DNA of 64,000 nucleotides, taken from Mercurialis annua. Lineage: Eukaryota > Streptophyta > Magnoliopsida > Malpighiales > Euphorbiaceae. Positions 46,481-59,610 of the stretch are shown here, in pieces. Made by a program: the position numbers and the translations under genes. Location of the stretch: assembly GCF_937616625.2 (NCBI RefSeq), contig NC_065571.1, forward strand, positions 3,784,501 to 3,848,500, in the 5' to 3' direction. The number at the start of each line of letters is the position of its first letter. The stretch's first letter is position 1. A model generated the notes under the pieces. That model saw nothing but the letters and a program-made list of their open reading frames with translations. It was not told the origin of the DNA and did not search any database.

Positions 46481-48472
46481 ACTAATTGGATTATACTTCT
46501 CAATTAGCTATCGATAACAAAGTTATTTTTGACTCAAATACTTCATATAAAGTTTTAATATAATTAGAATTTAAGTATATTTCAACACATCGAGACGTGA
46601 CAATGAATTTTGATCAATCTTCTATAGAAAAATGATTAACTTTGTAAAAATTATGAAAAAACTAATAATTGCAACATGATATTAAAAATATCTCTAATTA
46701 ATGTCATGAATACAAATTTAAGATTCTTCCACCAAATTGATAGGAATTTAAATTTGTTTTCTAAAAATGTATCTCAAAATAAATATATCACTCATCATAT
46801 TAAATATTTATATAACTTAAAACTCTTTCAATAAAGTTTCAGTTATGCAATACCTAAATATTATAAGAAATGTAGATATTTAAAATATAAAAATAATAAT
46901 AGCAATTTTAACATATTACTGAAAGTGATATTTCCTCAAAAAAAAGTGATAATAATTATCTTTTTAAAAAATCAATGACAGTTTGTATCCCTTCCCTAAT
47001 CTCCACACCCTTTTGGTGTTTTTTTAGGGTAAAAACAAAAAACAAAAATACAGAAAAGTAAAATTATTTAGTCACATGTGGGATGTCATGGCACAGCCCA
47101 ACATCCAAATATATTGCAACAAAACTTTTCAAGCAAACCAAAACTTCCTCTTTTCTCTCTCTGTATTATTTATTCATTTATATTGTTTTTTGATAATTGA
47201 AATAGGAAAACATTTGTAAAAAAAAAAATGAACCTTATCAAGGTTTATATCATTTAGAATATAATTTATTAATATTTATTCATTTATATAAATTGCTTAA
47301 ATGATTTTATTAAAAAACATGGATTTCTGAATGCAAGGGATGCTGATAAAAGTGGGGAAAAAAATTAATCTAAAAAATGCTAAAATTCACCTAAAGTATT
47401 TAACACCCACATGGAGGGGTCATGGATTTGTCCATTAGTATCCAAGAAAACAAAAATAAAAGAATGAGAAAATGGATTGGGAAAAACAATAAGTAAATTT
47501 TGTGCATGAAACTGGATATTCCATATGGATATAATAAGAGTGTTGTTGGTGGTGTTTTACATATTTTAATTTTGACTTAATCATTTAAAATAAATTTTTT
47601 ATTTGATATTAATTTTTTTTTATTTTTTTATTAAACCAAACTTTTTAATTCATCTAATGTAGCCTAATTATGGTAAATATATTTTAATTTAAAAAGTTAG
47701 GTTTGGTTATAATTAATAATTTTTTTAATTTAGCTGACTACAATTGAAATTTTTAATCGAAATTAGACTAAAATCGACCAAATTAAAAAGTTAAATTATA
47801 AATTAAAAATTTTAAAATAATTATAAACTTTCAATAATTAGACCTTAATTTTTCCACCATATACTCTATATGTCCCGCAAAAATAAAAAAAATAACACTT
47901 TCACGAGAATTAAAAAGACAGTTAACTATAGTTAATTTATAATAATATTATCAAATTATCTCTTTTAATTTTTTAAAATAAATCTATGTATTTAATTTGT
48001 ACAAATAAAATGCACATTTACTGTTGATAAGATAATATTTTAAAATTAAATAACTTAATATTTGTATCTAATTAATATATATATATTATATATTTCTATC
48101 TTTGTGATATAAACAAACAAAGTGATCATTGTTTCTATCTTTATGAACGGATGAAATAGTTTATATACTAAAATACCATTAATGAATGTTTTTCCTGCAT
48201 TTTAAATTATGTTATAGTATCACAACCTCATTAGATTCTTTTATCTTCTTCTTCAACCTCAATCTATGCATATTTTAGTAAGGTCTTGTGCGAGTACTAG
48301 AATAAAATTGATATTTAATAAACTAATTATTCCCCAAAAATTATAAATGTAACTGTATTTAATAGATTCCATACTTGCTTTCAGTTAAATGACAACATGA
48401 GACTATACTTTTTTTGATCAACAAGTAAAATATTTTCAGTAGGTTGATTGTCTCATTTGCATATAAATACAA
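46481..48472. other. Gene-free AT-rich region
   Basis: Nothing beyond A/T-rich sequence is recognised on either strand. Confidence 0.5.
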
Positions 48473-48789
48473 GGTCTAATGGTAAAAAAATTCAAATCTT
48501 TATAACTTATTGTAATTTAAATTAAACCTTTTAATTTTTGTAACAATATCCAAATTGCATTTTTTTTGTAATAATAGTCAAATTGGTGGTCAAATTTGTT
48601 GTTTTCAATTAAAATATTAGGCTATTATTATTTTTTGATGAATAATAGTATATTAAAAGTCACAACAAGTGACAAAAAAACTCAAAAAAATTTACAAAAA
48701 AATACAATTTGGCTATTATTGCAACAAAAAAATACAATTTGACTATCATTATAAAAGTTAAAAGGTTTGGTTTTTTTCACCATTAAGCC
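48473..48789. mobile_element. Mutator-like inverted-repeat MITE, 317 bp
   Basis: The ends GGTCTAAT and ATTAAGCC are near-inverted. The arms contain AAACCTTTTAA and TACAATTTG/CAAATTG phrases in opposite orientation. The flanking 9-mers TAAATACAA (48,464-48,472) and TCAATACAA (48,790-48,798) match at 8 of 9. Confidence 0.7.
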
Positions 48790-51300
48790 TCAATACAAAA
48801 CAATGATGGAAAAAAAAGATACAAAGACATTTGCAAACTTCAACAATGGCGGGGTGTTACATTCATAAAAAAAAATGGCGGAGTGTTACAAATAACTATA
48901 AACCAAATTGATCGCTTATAGAAAAACTATTGAGAGGCAATACAACATGACCAATGTTCAATTTTCAGGTAATCATTTAAAGAAGCTAAACATTTTTTTT
49001 TTGTAAGTTTATTGAAAAAATTTAAAGTTCACAAATTTATTTCAATTTAAAATTTTGCTGAAATTTATTTAATTTTTTTCAATCTATATAATTTTTTTTT
49101 GGATAAATGCTTGTTTATTATGCTAAACCACAAGAAGTGGAAGGTAAAGGGAGAATCAAACAAATAAGATCATTTTACAAAGCAATTCAAACATCGAAAC
49201 ACATCGCTACTTAAAAAAGGAAACCGAGGATGAAATGAAGAATATTTTGTGTCAATTTTTCAATCTATATAATTGTGTCAATTTTTCACCTCAAAATAAT
49301 ATTCAGTGCCTATTATGTATATTTTGAGCTTAAAATTTGTTTTTTTACTTCACCATTAAAAAGTATAGAATTTATAGTAAAATTGTCTGTTACTCTTTAT
49401 TTTTTTAGTTAGGAGTTAGATTTTTTAGTTTCAAAAAATAAATCCTGCTAATCAAAAAGTTATTATAAAAGTTAAATTGGAAATTGAGATTTAAGTGATG
49501 AAAGATCAACATAACAAAATTAATTAAAGAAATGAATTTTTTTATAAAATAATTATTAAATTATAAAAGATTTAAATTTATTATAATTTTTTAAATAAAT
49601 TAAAAATATTTACCCTTTCTAGACTATTAAGTCAAATTTTTATTATAGAATTTCATTTTGTTATGGTATGCTTTTGAATGGAATTATCTATTTATTATTT
49701 ATCTCGTTTCCTTTTAAACTGTTTAATTAAAAGTTGTAATTTTGTTCGCCTACAAAAGTTGAGTAGTTCAAATGTTCTATCAGTGTGATTATAATAGATG
49801 CTTATATTTGTGGAGTTTTTTTTATTGAGTCTACTCTTAATTGATAAATGCTTCTGCAGTCAATTTTAACTAAATCTTTCATGGAAAAACGAATCATATC
49901 TGGTTTGTCAGATATAAAAACAGCGGTAGGATCGGAGAAGAGTGCCACCGGAATCGTAGGTTGATGAATTTTGAATTTTGATTTATTTAATTTGTAATAA
50001 AATTAATTATATCCTTAATTATTACATAGGACTTATTTGAATTTTTTGAAAGTTAAATGATCTGTTTGATTTTTTCTAAGTGAAAAAGAACATTATTTTA
50101 TTTTTCTATTTAGTTGTTTTGAATGGCTGCATCCTTAGAGTCAGAGTAATAAAATTGTTCAAAATTAAAATTTTGGGGTATAATAAAATTTAAAAATATA
50201 AAATAGGATACAATCGACAGTTTTTCAATATTAAGGTGCTACTTAAAAAAAATTCAAAAGTTTGTGCTTTCTGAATAATTAGATCCAAATCTTATAATGT
50301 AGGTTAAGGTAAGTTAAGAGTAAGGGCCAATGCACCTGCCCAATATTGCTTAATGGGACCCAATAATCTTTGTGATTTAGGGTAGGATTAGAGATCATGG
50401 ATAAGACTATAGTATATATATCACATTAATGTTTGCTAAGGTTTGGCTTTTAATGAATCATGTGAGAAATTGGTATTGCTTAATTAGTTCCTATTAGCTT
50501 CTGCGTAGTGTAATTTTACTTTTCTTTTAAAAAAGCTTCGATAGACACTATTCAGAATTCACAACTAATTGCTTAATTGCATATTTAATCTTCAAAATCA
50601 GATGCTATATAAAGCAATTTAGACAATATTCTAATAGTTAAATAGGAAAATCACAACTTAAATTATAAACATAATTAATTGAATGCTATTAAAAAGATTA
50701 TAGAGGCAGAAAAAACCCTGAATTAAGAGTGTTTATCTTATATAATGGTTGTGTCATGTCATATTTATGACAAGCAAATGAGTATTTGTGATAGGAAATT
50801 TTTTAATTACTTTTTAACTATCAAATTTTTCACATGTCTAACATATTATTAGTTTGTTGTATAAATAACATGGCACAATAATTATATTTTATAAAAAATA
50901 CGAAGGATTTTGTTTGGTTTTATATCAAACTTTCAGGCATTTTTCACTTTTTTAAAATTTAAGACTTTGATTTGATTTTGGATCAGAAAATATGGAGCAA
51001 ACTAAATAAAATACCGAAACCAAATTTTTTTACAAAAATAGTAACGACTTGGTTTTCCATTTAGTTAACTTCGGCATCGTCGGTTTTGATCGATTGAAAC
51101 ATAAATTGATGAAGCGACCAATACTTAGCCCTATTAACATATGCTATTTGATTTTTATTTATTGATCTTTATAAATCAATTGAGATTCATCCAGTCTCAG
51201 GACTTTTATATTTTTAATCAATAAGTCTTTATCTTAATATAAATGGAACGAAATAAAAATTACAACTATGCCTCGTTAGTTAACATTCATAATTGGCCAA
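48790..51300. other. Gene-free AT-rich region
   Basis: Only short frames occur. The near-duplicate phrases AATGGCGGGGTGTTAC and AATGGCGGAGTGTTAC lie within 50 bp (48,840-48,890). No gene is supported. Confidence 0.5.
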
Positions 51301-51990
51301 TAGGCTCAAAAACTAGTTACCTTTACTACTTTTTTTTCAATAGCACCACGACGTTGTAATTTCGTCAATTGCATCCTATTTCGTATTTTTATGTTTCAAT
51401 AGCACTCTAAATTAGAAAAAAATAGATGATTTTATTATTATAAGGATAAAACTTTATAAAACAACCAAATTTAAGGGTCATTTTATGCCTTTTTTATTTG
51501 GCTAATTTTTAACAAGCCCATTAACTTAAATTACAATCAAACAAGCCCTCTTCTCCACTAATTAAAAAAATATATTTTTCCCGACATCTCTTCCGGAAAC
51601 TTCCTCGACCCGCTGCCGCTTTCCATTACGGAAGATCGTCTTCCATGGAAGACCAACTGCTTCTAGTCTTCGATTAGGGAAAACAAGCAGGTCGTCTCTG
51701 GTAGCGGTGGTAACGGAAAACGGCGGCGACATGAAGGGAAGCGGTGTCGGAGACAATTAATATATATATTTTTTTATTTTATGAAGAAGATGATTTGTAC
51801 GTATAATTTACAACATCATATAATATTTAGAATTTTTGAAAACTGTGTAGGATTTATTTTAAAATTTATCCAAATAAAAAGAGTTTAATTTGATATTTAT
51901 TGAAACGTAAATATGCGAAATATGGTACAATTGATGAAGTTCCAACGTTTTTGAAAAAAATCTAAAGGTGAGTAGTTTTTAAATATATTA
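51301..51990. mobile_element. Decayed inverted-repeat element related to the 52,278 element
   Basis: The left arm (ACGACGTTGTAATTTCGTCAA) and right arm (GTACAATTGATGAAGTTCCAACGT) are diverged inverted copies of the arm sequence at 52,278. A GC-richer interior (51,570-51,740) contains a short open frame of no known family. The ends are approximate. Confidence 0.4.
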
Positions 51991-52277
51991 GCGTTTACAA
52001 TTTACAATGAAACAACAAACATTAATTTACATGTCACTAAAAACCAAGTCAAAGTATAATTTAACTGAGAAAATATGCTTAGACTCTCACTTGTTCGTTG
52101 ATGAAGTATAATCTTTTCACAACTGGTATATAAATTGCAAACGTTAACTAACAACATGTTGTAATTCTTTTTATTTTTGCTAAGATAAGGACTTAACAAT
52201 TCAAAAAATTAAATTCCAGCAACATGACAAATTTTAGTTAATTCATAAGAACTCGATAAATAAAAGAAAAAATATAA

Positions 52278-52650
52278 GGCTTAATCACCAAAAAAAACTC
52301 TCACCTTTTAGCCCCTTTTCAGTTGCACCCTGACGTTGCAATTATGTCAGTTGCACCCTAATTCGCACCTTTGGATTTCAATTCCACCCTCAAAATTAAA
52401 TTGGACTCTTTTTCACTCAGGAAAATTTCATAAAAACCCTTATAAAGTACTCGTTTGAATTTTTTTTCACATAAAAAGTTAAAAATTGATGACTTATTTA
52501 AACTTTTTTCGAATGAAAAAGAGATCAATTTAGTACTTGAGGGTGGAATTGAAAACCAAATATGCGAATTAGGGTGCAACTGACAAAATTGCAACATCAA
52601 GGTGCATTTGAAAAGGGGCTAAAAGGTGGGGTTTTTTTCTTATGTAAGCC
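52278..52650. mobile_element. Mutator-like inverted-repeat MITE, 373 bp
   Basis: It starts GGCTTAATCACC and ends TTATGTAAGCC. The arms of about 150 bp contain inverted TTGCACCCT and AATTCGCA phrases. The flanking 9-mers AAAATATAA (52,269-52,277) and AAAGTATAA (52,651-52,659) match at 8 of 9. Confidence 0.75.
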
Positions 52651-53193
52651 AAAGTATAATACAAGGACCTTTCAGAATGGATTTTGCCTTTGCTTAATTA
52701 GCAAAGATAAACCTATATTAACAGCCTAGCTAGTTAGGATTAGATAGCTAGTTTTCAACTTGCGGTCTATTATGACTAGGATTAAAACCTTATCATAAGT
52801 ATGTAATGTACCTAATTAATTGAGTGTCAATTTAAAGTGTTTATCCCACATAACGGATATGCAACGTCATTTTTACAACAAGTCAATAATAATTTGTGAT
52901 AAAAAATCTTTATTTATTGTTTATTTTTTTATTATTAAACATTTGCACATGACTAACGTCTCATTGGTTTATTGTACGAATGACGTGACGCAACCGTTGC
53001 GTTTGTATAGTTATTCGTCAATTTAATATTTTGTCCACCCACTAAACGGAGACATCTTGTCCTTAAAGGCTTGATTTTATTGGCAGGCTACACATTCCCT
53101 TTTACTACCTTTAATTTGTTGCTGTAGGCATGACGGCTTTCAAAGTTTCAATCATCACAGAAGCACTTTATTTGTTTTTTTTTATCAATAATA
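52651..53193. other. Gene-free AT-rich region
   Basis: No gene or repeat end is recognised. Confidence 0.5.
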
Positions 53194-53195
53194 TA

Positions 53196-53467
53196 CTCCC
53201 TCCGTCCCAATAGAGTTGTCCACTTTACCTTTATCACACAGTTTAAGAAAAGCAATTATTGTTCATGGATTTTGCAAAATTTTCCTTACTTTTCTTGTCA
53301 TATCCCTATTTAATATAGGGTCCACTTTCAATTTACCCATTAGTAAATTTTAAATAGGGGTGATATAGGAAAATTGAGTGTAAAAGTTAGTTACTTTTTG
53401 AAAGTGGACAAGTATTTTGGGATAAAAAAATTTCTCAAAGTGGACAACTCTATTGGGACGGAGGGAG
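53196..53467. mobile_element. Stowaway-type MITE, 272 bp
   Basis: It begins CTCCCTCCGTCCCAATAGAG and ends with the reverse complement, flanked by TA on each side. This is the classical Stowaway (Tc1/mariner-derived) terminus. The arms include GTTGTCCACTTT and AAAGTGGACAAC. Confidence 0.9.
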
Positions 53468-54124
53468 TAGTATGCATCAGTGTTAGAAATTAATTAAAAT
53501 AACATTTTTAAAGAAATTCACCAACAAAAGGCTGGGTTGAACCCCTGACCTTCCGAGAAATGTACGGTAAGTGGCTACACTCTAATGTACGAAGCACTTC
53601 ATAGCAAATAAACAAATGAAGCACTTCATTTGTTAGTTGTAAAATTCGATTTGCATCCTATAAATTCATGAAAGTTTCGGTATTGGTGGGTCGGATACCC
53701 GTTTGATCCGTTTGCACCGAGTTCGATCAGTTAATTTTTTGAGAAAAATTAATAAATACCCTACATGTCTATATTTAATTAGATTTTTACTGTTGACCAA
53801 AAAAAAGTTGATGACATACTTTTTAAATTTCCAAATTGCACAAATAACTTTATGATATTTGAGGATTACTGTCAACTATAAAAAAGGAAGGAAGTGGTTA
53901 CAAGAATCAAAATCTCCTACAAAATCTCAAAGCATAAATATATAGCAATTAATATTTAACAATCTTTAATAATCCTTAATTATAGTAACTGATAATTTGA
54001 ATTATATGCCATAAACGGTAAAAGGAAAACCAAAAAAACAAAATGATTAAAAAATTAAAACAACAAGCATTTGAGAAACAAAAAAAATCCAGCAAAACAA
54101 GAAATTCATCAACTCATCATAAGC
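53468..54124. other. Gene-free AT-rich region
   Basis: A phrase at 53,530-53,575 (GGGTTGAACCCCTGACC) resembles a pol III B box in antisense and could be a SINE scrap. No gene is supported. Confidence 0.4.
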
Positions 54125-54240
54125 AATCAACAAATATAGCTCAAATGGTATAAGTGCTAGGCAGCAAATTGCTAGGTCGTGGGTTCGATTCCTCCCACAA
54201 GCGCTCTCCCCTCCCCAATTATCAAAAAAAAAAATATGAA
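54125..54240 (+). mobile_element. tRNA-derived SINE
   Basis: The A box TAGCTCAAATGG (54,137-54,148) and B box GGTTCGATTCC (54,182-54,192) have tRNA-like spacing. A short CT/C-rich body then ends in a poly(A) run (54,225-54,235). This is the layout of plant SINEs; the cloverleaf of a true tRNA is not complete. Confidence 0.65.
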
Positions 54241-54389
54241 TACACAATATAAATTTATTTATTTTAAAAAAAATTTATATACTATCAATTTACATGTAGT
54301 TCATTAATAAATTAAATTTAATAAAAAAAACTATTAACATCATAAAAACATTTTTAAATAAATCTAATAATAATATATCCTAAAATTAA

Positions 54390-55290
54390 CAGTACACCAA
54401 ATTAGTTAACTGTCAGTTAACCAGTAGTCACTTATTAGTTAACTTTAATTAATTAAAAAAAGATAATTAACATTATGTATTCATATTTTAGATAACCAAC
54501 ACAAGTATAGTTAACTAATAGTTAACCGTTAGGAAACATATAATTACCCCCTAATTATTTTCAAAATTATTCAAATATAACAAAAAACAATTGAACATCA
54601 AATTTCAATTATTTTAAAAATAATCATACGTATAACAATAACTGTTAGTTAACTATTAGTCACATATTAGTTAACTGTAATTAAAAAAAGTAATTATCAA
54701 TATATTCATGTTTTATATAAAATCATACAAAGTTAGTTAACTATTAATTAACCATTAGAAAACATATTGTTAACTTTAATTATTTTTACATCATTGCTAA
54801 TATCTCAATTACAATAAAAAAAGACAACAGTTGCCGGCCACCGCGCCTTCATTCATCGTTCGTTTTCGTTCATCGTTCGCCTATCTTCGTCCCACTCCAA
54901 CGACTGCTTTCTTCGTTCAACTCAAACCGCCTTCGTTCATCGTTTTCTTCATCAGTTTGACAGAAAAAAACTGCAATATAAAAAATAACAAAGACGATTC
55001 AAAACTTTAGAAATGCTTGCAGAATTAAAGTTTACCCAAAGTTAACTATGAATATATTAAAAAAAATAAGATTATTGATGTACCATTAGTACACCATTGG
55101 TTAACCAACAAAAAAATCAAGTCATATAATTACAAATCAAAAACTGTTGTTGCGTCGCGGATCTGATCCCCAATTCCGATTTATTCATCATGGCGACAAG
55201 AGGTCCTTCATTTTTTTGTAAAATAAAAACACTGGTTAACTGTCAGTTTACACATAGTTAACCATTGATTAACTATATCTAATAAAAAAA
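54390..55290. repeat. AT-rich region packed with GTTAAC motifs
   Basis: Phrases such as AGTTAACTATTAGTTAAC, AGTTAACCATTAG and GTTAACTGTCAGTT recur many times on both strands over 900 bp. An interrupting block (54,830-54,960) is rich in TTCGTTCATCGTTC. The layout resembles the GTTGAT-rich core of the element at 15,738, so it may be the core of another decayed foldback element. Confidence 0.5.
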
Positions 55291-56470
55291 TAATATTAAC
55301 ATCATAAATTCTTGAATTCGAGATCATTTATCAAAATCACCAACAAACAATTCAAAAATATCCTTAAAAATATATTATAAACAACATAGTAATTAACAAC
55401 AGTCTACAATGATGCATACAAATTCATTCACAACAAAAAGCAATAACAAACAAAAAAGACAACAAATAACATTGCATATATACATAGAAATAGATAAAAA
55501 ATAGGGAATAAGATAAAATATAAAAAAATACCTTTACAACAATAACCATATCAACAACAACCATATCCTTTCGATTATCAATGATATTCAAATCTTCGAA
55601 ATCGCTATTATCATCTTCTTTCCGATTAAGAACTTTATGGTTCTTTTGCCGTCAATTTTTTTTTATTTAGAAATTGAAAGTTTTTTAGTAGACAGATATT
55701 TTGCCAAAACCTAATTTTGACCATTATGAAATTAATTTTCTTCTAAATTCAAATTGAATGAGAAGTTTCAGTGAATGGGTTAATGGAGAGAATAAGTGGA
55801 GAGAATAAATCGGAGAAGGTTTATGAAAAGGATTTGTTTGTTGGGAAAGATTTGGTAAATGAGAAGATTGAGTTAATTTCGGAGAGAATCTAGGAAAAAT
55901 CAATCACAAATGGTAACATGCAAGGAAATTTTGGTTGACACGTAATAATAACTTTGTATTTTGACAATTAAATATTTGTATTCGTGCAAAGGAACAATCA
56001 TAAATTCAAATTCAATTTTTTGAAACCGTAAAATGTTAAATGGGTTTTTGTCAAAGTAATATTGAGATTAATTAGGTCCAATATAGTATCTAGGCTAATT
56101 TTCTCTAATTTTTTTCACCAATTGTAGCCTGTATTCGATTCGATATTGGACTCGCTTTCATATGTCTGGATTTAAACTAATATTTTCTAGTTAAATTCTA
56201 TATAGATATGAAAAATTCAATATGAATCTAATTTATGGACCAAACTTATATATTCTATCTTTCTAAAAAAAGACAATTGTCAACTTTGTCATTCTCACAC
56301 GGTTTAAAAAAAATAAAATTTAACAATTTAAATTTTGCTAATTTTTTTATTTTTTCTATTATACACTTGTTAAATTTATGACCAATACAATATCTAAACC
56401 GAATTCAATAAAATTTAAACTTATGTGTAAAATAAACCGATCGGATTGGACCTGGCGTAAATTAGCCAAA
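55291..56470. other. Gene-free AT-rich region
   Basis: No coding region or RNA gene is supported. Confidence 0.5.
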
Positions 56471-58440
56471 CTTGGGCTATGATCTTGTGTACAAGTTTGA
56501 ATTTATTTGAAACTAGAACGAAGCCCTCGCGATGCTTCGGGCCATAATTTTGATACATGTACTCATTCAAACTTTTCTCAATAGCTTTTATTTCCTCATG
56601 TTTCTGCCAAGCCTGCAAGTGAAATCAAATTATATGTCAGCTGAAGCCACATATTTATCTCAAATGGAGAGTTATTTCAATTTTTTTATAGAAACTGAAA
56701 CTACATAAGATTTAAAATCATAATATATCCATGGAAAACTACAAATATAACTCGTAATGATAATCTCCGTATATTAGAAAAAGATGAGGCAGCAGTGTCA
56801 TAACAAATGAATATACATGCAAACTGAAGTTTTATTATGCACATGATGTTCAAAACTATCATAAAGATGAAATACATCTTGGTTATAATAGACGTTCCTA
56901 TATTTTGCTAGCATGATCTCCAATTATGAAATGATACAAATTCTAATTATTTGACCTTATTATCGAAGAATTTAATACAATGCAAATTAAAATAAAAATT
57001 ATGAATGTATGACGTTTGACAAAATAAAAGTACCATTATTAAGCTTATGTCAAATAAAATGGTACAGATGGCATAAATCATTGTACCATGTACCAAACCT
57101 TACTCAACTCTGATAACAATCATACTATAGAGATGAGGTTTTGCTGCACACCCTAATTGATAAATGGCAACAAACATCAGATTCAGATTAATGTAGCGTT
57201 TAATTTATAGGCTTTAATAGCTTTCTAAAGCATTAATCTTTGCATTCTTACCAAAATTTGGCTTGAATACACCCCGTTCGCCTATTCACCTTAGATTTGC
57301 TCTCCGTAATGCATCGTCAAACTCGATGACCTTCAATTACCACAAACATAGAATCGCAGTTAAAATTCTAAAACATAAACTTCACGATAGTGTAGAATTT
57401 AATTAAATACAATAATTTAAAAAATTACACATTAAATTTCAAATTGCAAGGTGAAACTGCCAATAAAATAGTAAAATGTAAAGTGGACATGAAAATTTAG
57501 CAATTGTAAACACTAAACTAAAAACTAAAATAAGAACACAAATTAAAATCAAAAGTAGGAGCAAATTCAAAACCTTAAACTACCAATTGAAATCCAAACA
57601 TCTATCAATACATTAACAACCCTACTTCAAAAAATATCATTATCTCAAATTCAATCTCAAAACATCAAAAATTAGTAAAACTCTAGGAATCAGCTTAGTA
57701 CCATTGATAATTTTACGAAAAGATCTGCAATTCTATCATTCCATGATCTAAATAAGCCTTATATAATGAAGAATCAAATTGGACATTTACTCAATATACC
57801 TCTTTTCACTTTGCCTTTTCAGAACTCCGTACTAATTATCAATTTAAATAACATAGAACAAAATAAACCAAAAGCACAGCGAAGAAATGAACAAAAACAA
57901 ACACTAAAATAGAAATCTAACATAAAAGATCAAATATTAAAATAAAAATCTAACATAAAAAATCAAACACTAACAGAGGGTATACTTATTATCAATATTT
58001 TCAATTCAGAAAAACATTCACTCACAATAAACTTATGCCTATGGATTCCAATTATCTTGATGGACATCTATGAGTAACCTTCATAAAAAAATTTGTCCCC
58101 AATTAAGTTTAATCATCATGCAATTTGTTGATAATAAATCCATAAATAATTTGATTATAAACTTGAAAATAGGTTTTGATATTAGAAGATGTGAGATTAA
58201 AAATGCAATATACTTATCTCTAAATTCAAGATGAATTAAAAATAACAATAGCAATTATCATCAAATAAACAGTTATTGTTGTACACACTTGAAAAAAGCT
58301 CGTAAGCCAGAGATTTAGAGAGAGCAAAAAAAGTATAATGCACGATGATTAATAGTAGCAAAACTCCATGGATAAAGCACAACCTCCTAGCCGACCATTC
58401 AGCATTATTTGTGCAGCCTCCACAGCTCTAAGCACTATCA
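56470..58440 (-). pseudogene. Possible exon-like fragments of an unidentified gene
   Basis: On the - strand, three short open segments look exon-like. The one at about 56,500-56,606 reads AWQKHEEIKAIEKSLNEYMY after a TTGCAG acceptor. Another at about 57,290-57,332 reads VIEFDDALRRANL and ends in a GT donor. A third, at about 58,375-58,435, reads RAVEAAQIMLNGRLGG. I could not join them in phase and recognise no family. They may be remnants or captured exons, or chance. Confidence 0.2.
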
Positions 58441-58935
58441 AAAAAACTCCATAACTCTCTTAGACTGGTTTTGTGGGACTCAAACGATGTCGTGGTGGAC
58501 GTTAATCGTGATGGACGGCGGGCGGCGGTGGGTGATGAAAGAGAAAAATACGAAACTAAATGATCTTATAAAATTTGGAACAAAATTTAGAGTAAATTCT
58601 TTTTTGAAGAACGATAGAGAGGAAGATGGATAAGAACGACAGGAGCAATAGAAAGATACGATTGAAAAGAAAAGGGGGATTGAAAGAGTAATTAGCAAAA
58701 AAGAACGGGTTAAAAAAGAAACTGAGATAAGACACAAACGGTATACTCAGATTTTTAAAGGGTAAAGTTGCCAAAACACTGTTCCTGCTACAGTGTTTTT
58801 GGTCCAACTTTAATGTAATGTAATAGATGTTTACTAGTCTCTTGCAGTATGAAAATTTAAGGAAAATTTTGAATTCCACATGTAAATAAATATAATAATG
58901 GAAAAATTACACAATTTATATTTTTTTATTATATA

Positions 58936-59195
58936 CTCCCTCCAATTTTTTAGTTGTCCATTTAACTAAAATTGTAAATATTAAAAAAGTGGGTTTTTGT
59001 CTTAAATTATGAGAGTAAATACTCAAATAACCCTACTATTTAATAAATGTTTTTATAAATTGAGTCATAAGTCATTTATTAGGGGAGGGATAAATTTGGA
59101 AGATACTAGTTAATGTTATCTTAAATTTCTAAAAACACAACTATTGATGAAAAAACACATTTGTCTAAAGTGACAACTAAAAAAAATGGAGGGAG
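58936..59195. mobile_element. Stowaway-type MITE, 260 bp, diverged
   Basis: The ends CTCCCTCCAATTTTTTAGTTG and CAACTAAAAAAAATGGAGGGAG are inverted and flanked by TA. It is of the same general type as the copy at 53,196, with a changed terminal sequence. Confidence 0.8.
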
Positions 59196-59610
59196 TATTT
59201 TTTTGCAAAAATATTTATTTTTTATTTTTTAACAAAAGTACTCCTTTTTTCTATATATTTCTAAAAAAGCTAGTTTTTTCGGCCACGTGCTACGCACGTT
59301 AACGATATTTGTATGACTCGTTTTTTAATATTATAATTGTATATTTTTTTAATAATATTATTATTTAAATTTTATTAGACTTGTGTTTTTTTATTTGTTT
59401 TTGTTTAATTATTATATAAAATTTTAATTTTTTTATTGGAAATGTTAAAAAGTTAGAATTAAGCAATAGATTTAATTTTTCATATTGTTGTTATTAAAAA
59501 ATGATAATATAATTGAAGCAAATTTATATTATTTTTCATAGTAAATAATTAATAAATATAAAAATATTAAAGTTTTAACACAAATATTATAATTTGATTA
59601 TTTAATATTA

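Noticed and set aside
51562..51756. 64-codon frame in a GC-richer patch
   Set aside because: It lies in the interior of a decayed inverted-repeat element and has no recognisable family.
54125..54240. tRNA gene
   Set aside because: A and B boxes are present, but no 7-bp acceptor stem or anticodon arm can be drawn, and a poly(A) run follows. A SINE explains it better.
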